From Akkermansiaceae bacterium UBA5020 (lineage in GTDB: Bacteria; Verrucomicrobiota; Verrucomicrobiia; Verrucomicrobiales; DEV007), in assembly GCA_002396885.1 (NCBI GenBank), contig DGXY01000032.1, positions 1-12,523 of the forward strand: a stretch of DNA of 12,523 nt, given 5' to 3'. A program made the position numbers and the translations under genes. A model generated the notes under the pieces. The model had not been told where the DNA came from. It did not search any database and worked only from the letters and a program-made list of their open reading frames with translations. This document shows positions 1 to 6,047 of the stretch, one piece after another; position 1 is the stretch's first letter, and each line of letters starts with the position of its first letter.

Positions 1-99
1 TTTGCGATCCTGCGAAAGAACGCTCCGGGAAATCGGGAGCTCACGAAGGTTCTCGTGAATCTGGCCAGTCTCTTGCGCGAGGGAAGCGTCAAGAAGTGA
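1..99 (+). CDS. C-terminal end of an unidentified protein (partial)
   Basis: The first frame is open from the left edge to a TGA at 97-99 and gives 32 residues ending in LLREGSVKK. The pattern of Leu/Val and charged residues looks like an amphipathic helical C-terminus. The other two plus frames are rich in Arg, Gly and Ser and look non-coding. Two small hairpins follow directly (102-118 and 121-141), and a clearer intrinsic terminator lies at 241-272, which fits the 3' end of a plus-strand gene. The fragment is too short to assign a family and I do not recognise it. Confidence 0.5.
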   Translation, partial: FAILRKNAPGNRELTKVLVNLASLLREGSVKK

Positions 100-101
100 T
101 G

Positions 102-118
102 CCCGGGATCGGCCCGGG
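102..118 (+). repeat. Hairpin just after the partial gene
   Basis: CCCGGG at 102-107 and again at 113-118 can pair across a 5-nt loop (ATCGG). It starts three bases after the stop codon of the upstream partial gene. There is no T-tract after it, so it may be an RNA-stabilising 3' hairpin rather than a full terminator. Confidence 0.35.
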
Positions 119-120
119 AA

Positions 121-141
121 CAATCCGGTAATGGCGGATTG
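121..141 (+). repeat. 7-bp stem-loop
   Basis: CAATCCG at 121-127 pairs perfectly with CGGATTG at 135-141 across a 7-nt loop. It follows the 102-118 hairpin by two bases. No T-tract follows. Confidence 0.35.
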
Positions 142-192
142 AAAGGGAGGGGAGGATCCGGATAAGTCCGTCGGGTGGGGTGAAATCATGTC

Positions 193-220
193 GAGTGGCT
201 TCGCGTGTGTCCTGCCACTC
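193..220 (+). repeat. 7-bp stem-loop with 14-nt loop
   Basis: GAGTGGC at 193-199 pairs perfectly with GCCACTC at 214-220. It is the third perfect inverted repeat between the partial gene and the terminator at 241-272, which is why the region is flagged as a possible structured RNA. Confidence 0.35.
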
Positions 221-240
221 TAGCAAACGGTATCGGACAA

Positions 241-272
241 CCGCGGGGGGAGACGCGGCGTTTTTCCTTTTT
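241..272 (+). terminator. Intrinsic terminator, plus strand
   Basis: CCGCG at 241-245 pairs with CGCGG at 254-258 around GGGGGAGA. After two more bases there is a T-rich tail, TTTTTCCTTTTT, at 261-272. A GC-rich stem followed by T-runs is the usual intrinsic terminator layout. The stem is only 5 bp. It would end transcripts from the partial gene at the left edge or a short RNA from 100-240. Confidence 0.5.
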
Positions 273-290
273 CCGGGAATTATACGGATC

Positions 291-338
291 GGGCCCGGTT
301 CGTGCTGGGGGCTGCCGAAGGGGAGGGCCCGGTTCGTG
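291..338. repeat. 14-bp direct repeat pair
   Basis: GGGCCCGGTTCGTG occurs at 291-304 and again at 325-338, a 34-bp period. The sequences after each copy are also loosely alike (a G-rich stretch, then TGCCG and AAGG), so this may be an old duplication of about 34 bp. No function is evident. Confidence 0.55.
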
Positions 339-425
339 GGACCATAGGAGTGCCGCCAAGGCGCAGGAGCTGGACTCGTTGAAATGGAAGCGATTGCCTG
401 CCAATCAACCTTTCCCCGATGCCAC

Positions 426-1625
426 TCAATTCGCCTTCTTGGCGAGCACCGCCGCAGCGGCCTCCTGGAAAGCTTGGCGCATCGGAGAGGCATCGCCGTT
501 TTTCAATCCGGCCCGCTGGATGAGGAGGATGTGGATGGTCTTTTTCTCCGGATCGATCCATCCTTGGGTACCGTGAGCACCACCGTGACCGTAGGTGCCC
601 CTGCTGAGCATCGCGGTGACGCCGACGGGCTCGCGCACGACCTGAAAGCCAAGTCCCATGCCCATGCCGTCGGTGAAGCCTGATTTGAGGCTACCGGTGT
701 GGTCGGTGGTCATGAGCGCAAGCGATTCGGGGGAAAGGTAGCGTTTCCCTCCCGCTTCGCCGCCGTCGAGGAGCATCGTGTAGAGCTTGAGCAAATCGGC
801 AGCGGTCGAGAACAGTCCGCCCGCTGCGAGGGGAGCGCGCTTCTGATTCGAATAAGGCTCGGTGAGGTATTTGATCTTGGCTGGTTCCAGGCCCTTGCCG
901 TCGGCTGCGGGTTGGTAGCTCGTGGCGAGGCGCGCGAGTTGATTCTCCTTCGGCCAGAAGGTCGTGTCCTTCATCCCGAGCGGATCGAGGAGGCGCGATT
1001 GCAGGAAAGAGGCGTATTCCTCGCCGCTGACGACTTCGACGATCCGGCCGAGGGTGTTGATGCCCGGGTTGCAGTAGGACCACTTCGCCCCCGGTTCGAA
1101 CTGCAGGGGCGAAAGCCCGTAGGTGATGACGGCTTCCTTCAGGCTGAGCACGTCGAGGGAATCGCCATCGAGGGGCGAATTGCCGACGAGGCCGCTCGTG
1201 TGGGTGAGGAGATCGCGGATCGTGACGGGGCGGGCGGGTTTGACGAGCACGACGCGATCGCCGCTCTTCTCCTTCACCAGCATCTGGTTTTTGAATTCGG
1301 GGAGATACTTCGCGACGGGGTCTTCGATGTTCAGCTTGCCCTCGTCTTGGAGCATCATCAACGCCATCGCCGTGATCGGCTTGGTCATCGAGGCGATCCA
1401 AAAGACGCAGTCGGCCTGCATCGGGGAATTCGATTCGAGGTCACGGAAGCCGACAACCTCCTCGCTGAGGATCTTGTCGTTTTGATAGAGCACGGCGACG
1501 GCTCCGGAGAGCGATCCTTCCCTCACGAAGGCCTCAAGGCTACCACGGATCGAGGTGGCCGGTGTCTCGGCACGCAGCGCCGGTGAGAGGGAGGCGAGGA
1601 AAAGGATGAGAGCGGGGAGTTTCAT
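426..1625 (-). CDS. Exported serine hydrolase, class C beta-lactamase/esterase family
   Basis: The 399-residue protein starts with a clear signal peptide (MKLPALILFLASLSPALRAE), so I chose this start over one 15 codons upstream that would hide it. Family motifs are in place: SMTK at residues 79-82 (nucleophile S79, general base K82), YCN at 184-186, and GHGG around H347. Length and motif spacing fit the beta-lactamase/transpeptidase-like fold shared by class C enzymes, EstB-type esterases and D-amino-acid peptidases. The substrate cannot be told from sequence, and calling it a resistance enzyme would be unsafe. It probably acts in the periplasm. It lies 41 bp downstream of the M24B peptidase gene on the same strand and is probably co-transcribed with it. 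Confidence 0.93.
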   Translation of the reverse strand: MKLPALILFLASLSPALRAETPATSIRGSLEAFVREGSLSGAVAVLYQNDKILSEEVVGFRDLESNSPMQADCVFWIASMTKPITAMALMMLQDEGKLNIEDPVAKYLPEFKNQMLVKEKSGDRVVLVKPARPVTIRDLLTHTSGLVGNSPLDGDSLDVLSLKEAVITYGLSPLQFEPGAKWSYCNPGINTLGRIVEVVSGEEYASFLQSRLLDPLGMKDTTFWPKENQLARLATSYQPAADGKGLEPAKIKYLTEPYSNQKRAPLAAGGLFSTAADLLKLYTMLLDGGEAGGKRYLSPESLALMTTDHTGSLKSGFTDGMGMGLGFQVVREPVGVTAMLSRGTYGHGGAHGTQGWIDPEKKTIHILLIQRAGLKNGDASPMRQAFQEAAAAVLAKKAN

Positions 1626-1666
1626 TCCCACGATCTTACCATCAAAAGCAGCGCGCCTGTCAACCC

Positions 1667-2980
1667 TCACGCCATCATCGCCTCGATCTCGTCGGCATCG
1701 ATGGGGATGTGAGCCATCAGGTCGAGGTTGCCGCCGGTCTTCACGACGATGTCATTCTCGAGACGGACCCCGAAACCCTCGTCGGGCAGGTAGATGCCGG
1801 GCTCGACCGTCACGATCATGTTTTCGACGAAGACATTCTCTGCCGGGGCCACGTCATGCACATCAAGACCGAGGCTGTGGGACACGCCGTGCATGAAATA
1901 CTTCCGGTAGGCGCGCTTTTCCTCGGGCAGATCCTCCTGAACGCGTTCGTCGTCGACCACCCGTGGATCGAGCAGGCCAAGGGCGATCAGCTCGTCCTCT
2001 GTGGCCCGGGCGACTTCCTTGTGGTAGACGTCCTTGAGATGTTTTCCCGGCACGATGAGTTCGTCGATGCAGAGGCGCAGGATGCGGTGGACCGCATCGT
2101 AGACGGCCCGCTGACGCGGGGTAAACTTCCCGTTCACGGGGATCGTGCGGGTGAGGTCGGAATTGTAATTCGCATATTCCGCCGCGACATCGAGAAGGAG
2201 GAGTTCGCCGTCCCGGCAGGGCTGGTCGTTCACAATGTAGTGGAGAACGCAGGCGTTTTTCCCGGAGGCAATGATGGGCTGGTAGGCGAAACCACGCGAA
2301 CCGTGACGGGCGAACTCGTGGAGCAGTTCGGCCTCGATCTCATACTCCATCACCCCCGGCTTCACGAAACGAAGGAGGCGCTCAAATCCCTTCGCGGTGA
2401 TGTCGCAAGCCCGCTGCACGAGAGCGATCTCGTGCTCCGACTTCTCGGCGCGGAGGCGGTGCATCAGCGGGGCGAGACGCTCGTAGCGGTGGTGGGGATG
2501 GCGTTCCTGACAAAGACGCCGAAACCGGTCGTCGAGCGAGAAATTCACCGGAGCACCGGAGCGGCCGTGTTCGTTGTGGTTCAGCCAGATCGTTTCTGTC
2601 TCGCGGACGAGGCGGCGGAAGACCGCGTCGAACTCCGTCGTCCACTTTACCGTAGCCATTCCGGAAATTTTTTGTGCCTCCTCGATCGTCACCTTGTGCC
2701 CCTCCCAGATCGCGATCAGTTCCGAGGTCTCGCGCACGAAGAGGATCTCGCGCAACGCCGGATCGGGGTGGCCGGGCATCAGCAGCAGCACCGTTTCCTC
2801 TTGGTCGATCCCGCTGAGATAGAACAGGTCGGAACTCTGGATGAAGGCCATCGACCCGTCCGCACATCGCCACGGAATGTCCGCCGAATGCACCACCGCG
2901 AGGGCTTTGTCAGGGAGCACCGCGGCAAGCCGGGCGCGGTTTTCAGTAAAGAGATCCGAAGAAATTTCGTCGTATTTCAT
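1667..2980 (-). CDS. pepP: Xaa-Pro aminopeptidase, M24B family (PepP-like)
   Basis: This 437-residue metallopeptidase removes an N-terminal residue preceding proline. An AMP_N-type domain (about 1-170, with SSDLFYLSGIDQEETVLLL at 49-67) precedes the pita-bread catalytic domain. All five expected metal ligands are present: D264 (LLLLDVAAEY), D275 (NSDLTRT), H368 (HGVSHSLGLDVHD), E393 (TVEPGIY) and E408 (RLENDIV). The proton-shuttle and substrate histidines H247, H364 and H375 are also present, matching E. coli PepP. There is no signal peptide, so it is cytoplasmic, serving peptide turnover. The ATG at 2978-2980 gives the expected N-terminus; AGG lies close upstream but no strong ribosome site is seen. 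It heads a probable two-gene unit with the serine hydrolase and is divergent from the sigma-54 activator. Confidence 0.95.
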   Translation of the reverse strand: MKYDEISSDLFTENRARLAAVLPDKALAVVHSADIPWRCADGSMAFIQSSDLFYLSGIDQEETVLLLMPGHPDPALREILFVRETSELIAIWEGHKVTIEEAQKISGMATVKWTTEFDAVFRRLVRETETIWLNHNEHGRSGAPVNFSLDDRFRRLCQERHPHHRYERLAPLMHRLRAEKSEHEIALVQRACDITAKGFERLLRFVKPGVMEYEIEAELLHEFARHGSRGFAYQPIIASGKNACVLHYIVNDQPCRDGELLLLDVAAEYANYNSDLTRTIPVNGKFTPRQRAVYDAVHRILRLCIDELIVPGKHLKDVYHKEVARATEDELIALGLLDPRVVDDERVQEDLPEEKRAYRKYFMHGVSHSLGLDVHDVAPAENVFVENMIVTVEPGIYLPDEGFGVRLENDIVVKTGGNLDLMAHIPIDADEIEAMMA

Positions 2981-2991
2981 CGCCTAAAAAA

Positions 2992-3020
2992 TCGGTGGAA
3001 GGGCGGGATTGTGTTATAGT
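2992..3020 (+). promoter_or_regulatory. Possible sigma-70-type promoter of the sigma-54 activator gene
   Basis: TATAGT at 3015-3020 is a good -10 hexamer in the 124-bp divergent gap between the pepP-like gene and the activator. The hexamer 17 bp upstream (TCGGTG, 2992-2997) is a poor -35, so only the -10 is persuasive. It would give a leader of about 75-80 nt. I looked for a -24/-12 sigma-54 site here and did not see one. Confidence 0.3.
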
Positions 3021-3039
3021 CTCTCCCCCGTCACCCCTC

Positions 3040-3095
3040 AGCCGGTTGGGAGCGCAAGCATCGCCGTTCCGAAGGGTCCAACCCTCCGAGCGGCT
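3040..3095 (+). promoter_or_regulatory. Possible folded 5' leader of the activator mRNA
   Basis: AGCC-GGTTGG at 3040-3049 can pair with CCAACC at 3078-3083 and GGCT at 3092-3095, which would close a structured leader ending ten bases before the ATG at 3105. An alternative small hairpin, AGGGT/ACCCT at 3073-3085, competes with it. No known riboswitch pattern is recognised. Confidence 0.25.
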
Positions 3096-3104
3096 CAACC
3101 CTAT

Positions 3105-4577
3105 ATGGAAGATTTGCAAAAACAAACGGTCGTTATCGCGGACAACGATCCCGATTTCCTCGAGTGGGCCTCGCGGCACCTCGAAGCCGAGTCCGTCGAG
3201 GTCGTGACGACCCGCACCGCCGACGAAGCCCTGAAGCTGTTTACCGACCGCCGCGCCGACCTTCTCATCGCCGAATTCCAGATGCGCCCCTTCGACGGGG
3301 TCGAGCTCCTGAAGCGCATCCGCATGGCCCAGCCCAATGCGATGGTCATTCTCAACGGCCGCGTCCACTCGACCAACGCCGTGATCGAGGCGATGCGCCT
3401 CGGGGCCTTTGACGTGCTGCGCCGCGAGGCGGTGAACTTCGAGCTGCGCGGCATCGCCGAGCGCGCCCTCTCCGCCGCGGAGCAGATGCGCCTCGCCGAG
3501 GACCGCTCGAAATCCGATCCCATCATCCCCCCGCAGCCCACCGACGACCTCATCATCGGCCGTTCCCCGGCGATGCAGGATGTTTACAAGCTGATCGGCC
3601 GCGTTGCCCGGGCCGATGCCCCCGTCCTCATCACCGGCGAGAGCGGGGTGGGGAAGGAAGTCGTCTCGAACGCGATCCACAAATTTTCACGCCGCGCCAA
3701 GTCCGAATACGTCGCGATCAACTGCGCCGCGATTCCCAGTAACCTCCTCGAGAGTGAACTCTTTGGTCATGAAAAGGGGGCCTTCACCGGAGCAGTCAAC
3801 CTGCGCATCGGCCGATTCGAGCAATGCCATGGCGGGACTCTCTTCCTCGACGAGATCGGGGACATGCCCCTCGAGGTGCAGAGCAAGCTCCTCCGCGTCC
3901 TCCAGAGCGGCGAGTTCTCCCGCGTCGGCGGCAACCAAACCCTCCAGACCGACGTCCGCATCCTCGCCGCGACGAACAAACGCCTCGAGGAAGAAGTCGA
4001 GCACGGCACCTTTCGCGAGGATCTCTTCTACCGGCTCAACGTCGTGCGCATCCACATCCCACCGCTGCGCCAGCGCCAGGAGGACATCCGCCTCCTCGCC
4101 GAGCACTTCCTCGCGAAGCGCACCGAAGGAGGACGCGGCCGACCCATGCAGTTTTCCAAGGAAGCGATCGAGATGATCGAGGGCTACCACTGGCCCGGCA
4201 ACGTCCGTGAGCTGGAAAACCTCATCCAGCGCGCTTGCGTCCTCGCGAGCGGGAACGTCATCCTCGGCAGCGACCTCCCCTTCGACCAGGCCAGTCGCAA
4301 CGAAAGCGAGCGCGTCATCCTCGAGCGTGCCGCGAAGCGGTTCCTCCAGTCCGCGGCCCTCGCCAAGGCCTCCCCTGTCGCCCTCGCCATGAAAATGCTC
4401 GCCGAGACCGCCCTGCGCGAGACCGGCGACGAGGCCAAGGCTGCCGCGATTCTCGGGATCTCGAAGGACGAATTTCTTGCCTATGTGGAAACCCGGTCCA
4501 TCGGGTCCGAACCCACCGCTCCCGCAAAGAAGGGCAAGGCGGCTGCCAGGGGTCCGGCGCGGTCGGCGGTGGAGTGA
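3105..4577 (+). CDS. Sigma-54 activator, NtrC family, with degenerate receiver
   Basis: The 490-residue protein has a receiver domain (about 7-125), AAA+ domain (about 148-380) and Fis-like C-terminus (about 434-465). The AAA+ part looks active: Walker A GESGVGKE (178-185), sigma-54 contact loop GAFTGA (225-230), Walker B TLFLDE (245-250) and FREDLFYRL (303-311). The receiver keeps D13 and D15, but the phosphoacceptor position is E57, the switch Thr/Ser is N84, and the conserved Lys-Pro is R107-E108. So normal phosphorylation is unlikely; Glu may mimic the phosphorylated state. The putative recognition helix is poor in basic residues, and the tail is Ala/Lys-rich. I chose the ATG at 3105 because it starts just before the receiver; an upstream TTG at 3009 would overlap the likely -10 box. 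No sensor kinase lies nearby, so it is an orphan here. Confidence 0.93.
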   Translation: MEDLQKQTVVIADNDPDFLEWASRHLEAESVEVVTTRTADEALKLFTDRRADLLIAEFQMRPFDGVELLKRIRMAQPNAMVILNGRVHSTNAVIEAMRLGAFDVLRREAVNFELRGIAERALSAAEQMRLAEDRSKSDPIIPPQPTDDLIIGRSPAMQDVYKLIGRVARADAPVLITGESGVGKEVVSNAIHKFSRRAKSEYVAINCAAIPSNLLESELFGHEKGAFTGAVNLRIGRFEQCHGGTLFLDEIGDMPLEVQSKLLRVLQSGEFSRVGGNQTLQTDVRILAATNKRLEEEVEHGTFREDLFYRLNVVRIHIPPLRQRQEDIRLLAEHFLAKRTEGGRGRPMQFSKEAIEMIEGYHWPGNVRELENLIQRACVLASGNVILGSDLPFDQASRNESERVILERAAKRFLQSAALAKASPVALAMKMLAETALRETGDEAKAAAILGISKDEFLAYVETRSIGSEPTAPAKKGKAAARGPARSAVE

Positions 4578-4626
4578 TTTGCTCTTTGGACGCGCGTGGA
4601 CGTGCCGCGTAGCTGCCGCAGTTGGC

Positions 4627-4670
4627 AGGGCCGCACTCTCGGGCACAGAGAACGGTGCCCCTCCGGCCCT
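4627..4670 (+). terminator. Nested stem-loop after the activator gene
   Basis: AGGGCCG at 4627-4633 pairs perfectly with CGGCCCT at 4664-4670. Inside it, GGGCAC at 4641-4646 pairs with GTGCCC at 4655-4660 around an 8-nt loop. It lies 49 bp after the activator stop codon. There is no T-tract, so if it terminates transcription it is not a classical intrinsic terminator; an mRNA-end stabiliser is equally possible. Confidence 0.4.
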
Positions 4671-4719
4671 CGCGGGTAAATGACACGAAAGGCATCAAGA
4701 ATCGTCAGAGACCTCGACC

Positions 4720-5850
4720 TTGCCCCACTCCACCATTGCCCCGCCCCCGGATTTGTGGTTCGCTCGCTGGGTGATTCCTCGTCTCAGATTCCCGATCCTC
4801 TTTCTCGCCTCCGCCTGCCTGGCGGTGCTTGCTGCCGCTGCGCTGCGGGCGCAGGAGCCAGGGGCTGAAAAGCCGAAGGCGGAACCGGTTCCGATCCCCA
4901 TCCCGGCCATCCCCGGCATACCGGCGATGAACGAGCCACGTCGTCCTTCTGCGGCGGCCTTTCCCAACGCGCCCGGCCCGGGCGTCGCGATGCCGGGCTT
5001 CACCCTCCCGGGCGCGACGACGACCACGGCGAAGGCGGAGCGGCTGCGGCCCGAATTCCAACCGGGCCACACGTATCGCTTCACGGTGCGGACCGAGCTG
5101 CAACTCGGCGGCGGCGAGGGCTTCACGATGGAGCAACAGGCCCGCTACGATGCGAAGGTGCGGGTCGATGGAAAGGCAGGGATCGTGCTGAAGGCGCGCA
5201 CGGAGCGGCTCGACCTGACCTTTTCCTCCCCTGGCACGACGCTGACCTACGAATCACTGAAGCCGGAGGACCAGGAGACGCCTCTCGGCCGCCACGTTCG
5301 CGCGACGATGAACCGTCTCGTCGAACTCACCCTCGACGACAAGGGCCGCATCGACGCGGCGGTGGCGACGGGAGGAGGTGACGAAACGGCCCTCCTGCCG
5401 GAGGTGCCGAGTTTCGGATCCGAGGAACTCGAGCAACTCATCGCCGGGCTCTTTCAGGGCTTTTCGGAGAAGCGGGTCGCGCCGGGGGACGGTTGGTCGC
5501 TCCAAGGGACGCGCCAGGTCGGCGAGATCGGTTCCTTGACCTTCGATTTGTCCTGTCGTCATGCCGGAACGGTGAGTTTCGAAGGGCAGAATTGTCTCTC
5601 GCTCGAGTATGCCGGGACCCTGGCGGGATCCGTGCCCGACGTCGAGCCGACCGCCCCGGTCGTGGAGGTTCAGACGAGGAATCTGCGGGGACGGGTTTAT
5701 TTCGATCCGCTCGACAAGATGGTGCGCCACACCGAACAAAACCTCGATCTCTGGATCACACGTCCCGGAGCAGGCACGGATCCACCGGCGCAGGTGCCGG
5801 TCCGGCAAGTCACGACCCTCCGCCTCCTCCATGTCGTGCCCACGGCGTAA
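4720..5850 (+). CDS. Exported protein of unknown function, possibly DUF6263-like
   Basis: A 376-residue reading from TTG at 4720; a GTG at 4771 (residue 18) is a good alternative because it places a basic start (IPRLRF) directly before the hydrophobic segment (about 24-41) of a signal peptide ending near LRAQE. Neither start has a strong ribosome site. A Pro/Ala/Gly-rich linker (about 48-105, with VPIPIPAIPGIPA) follows. The rest is a beta-rich domain with HTYRFTVRTELQL (117-129), a middle segment around LVELTLDDKGRIDAAVATGG and a final FDPLDKMVRHTEQNLDLWI (328-346). Alternating strands and the GxGW-type segment resemble secreted DUF6263-like proteins common in Planctomycetota and Verrucomicrobiota; that family call is from memory of its pattern. 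No catalytic motif is seen. It is likely periplasmic or envelope-located. Confidence 0.75.
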   Translation: MPHSTIAPPPDLWFARWVIPRLRFPILFLASACLAVLAAAALRAQEPGAEKPKAEPVPIPIPAIPGIPAMNEPRRPSAAAFPNAPGPGVAMPGFTLPGATTTTAKAERLRPEFQPGHTYRFTVRTELQLGGGEGFTMEQQARYDAKVRVDGKAGIVLKARTERLDLTFSSPGTTLTYESLKPEDQETPLGRHVRATMNRLVELTLDDKGRIDAAVATGGGDETALLPEVPSFGSEELEQLIAGLFQGFSEKRVAPGDGWSLQGTRQVGEIGSLTFDLSCRHAGTVSFEGQNCLSLEYAGTLAGSVPDVEPTAPVVEVQTRNLRGRVYFDPLDKMVRHTEQNLDLWITRPGAGTDPPAQVPVRQVTTLRLLHVVPTA

Positions 5851-5862
5851 GGGGACCTAAGC

Positions 5863-5969
5863 CTGGAGGGGCAAGCTCCCGCTAGCCCGCCGCGATCGAG
5901 AGCTTTCCGGCGTCACAGGCGAAAGTCAATCGCTCCACGTAGCGGGCAAGCAGGAGCTTGCCCCTCCAG
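5863..5969. repeat. REPIN-like element: two inverted REP hairpins
   Basis: Two 28-bp arms (5863-5890 and 5942-5969) are inverted copies of each other with 26 of 28 matches, including 17 exact bases at the outer ends. Each arm is itself a hairpin. The right arm has a perfect 8-bp stem, GGGCAAGC (5944-5951) and GCTTGCCC (5956-5963) with loop AGGA. The left arm has GGGCAAGC (5869-5876) and GCTAGCCC (5881-5888) with one mismatch. GTAG precedes the right hairpin (5939-5942), as in REP sequences moved by RAYT (TnpA-REP) transposases. It lies between two convergent 3' ends, a usual REP location, and may also act as a bidirectional terminator. No RAYT gene is in the window. Confidence 0.6.
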
Positions 5970-6005
5970 TTCTCCACGATCGAAGGCGTCTAAAAAAGCT
6001 TGGCC

Positions 6006-6047
6006 CGACCTCCGACCTCCGACCTCCGACTTCCGACTTCCGACCCT
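6006..6047. repeat. 7-bp tandem repeat, five full copies
   Basis: CGACCTC is repeated three times (6006-6026), followed by CGACTTC twice (6027-6040) and a partial copy up to 6047. It ends at the stop codon of the M16 protease gene, so on the minus strand it forms the start of that gene's 3' untranslated region. It looks like slippage-type microsatellite DNA. Confidence 0.75.

Larger units (their letters stand above)
100..425. other. Gene-free convergent intergenic region with several hairpins
   Basis: This 326-bp gap lies between the 3' ends of two convergent genes. I see no convincing coding frame: the open frames crossing it are Arg/Pro-rich shadows, several of which run into the neighbouring hydrolase gene. 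It holds a series of perfect short inverted repeats (102-118, 121-141, 193-220), a hairpin with a T-rich tail (241-272), and a 14-bp direct repeat (291-304 and 325-338). It may simply be a long 3' region, or it may encode a structured RNA. Confidence 0.6.

Noticed and set aside
89..576. Small open frames on both strands in the 100-425 gap
   Set aside because: They are rich in Arg, Pro and Ser, and the longer ones run into the end of the serine hydrolase gene in another frame; none has a plausible ribosome site or domain.
426..1625. Antibiotic-resistance beta-lactamase
   Set aside because: The SxxK and YxN motifs are shared by esterases and peptidases of the same fold. Nothing specific to class C beta-lactamases can be shown from sequence alone.
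1709..3019. Long plus-strand open frame opposite the pepP-like gene
   Set aside because: It mirrors the gene over its full length, has no recognisable motifs, and its opposite strand carries an intact M24B enzyme with all metal ligands. Long antisense frames are common in GC-rich genes.
2981..3020. Sigma-54 (-24/-12) promoter in the activator's upstream gap
   Set aside because: GG and GC/GT doublets do not fall at the required 10-bp spacing; the -10-like TATAGT fits better.
3687..4646. Minus-strand open frame opposite the AAA+ domain
   Set aside because: Antisense shadow of the sigma-54 activator, with no motif of its own.
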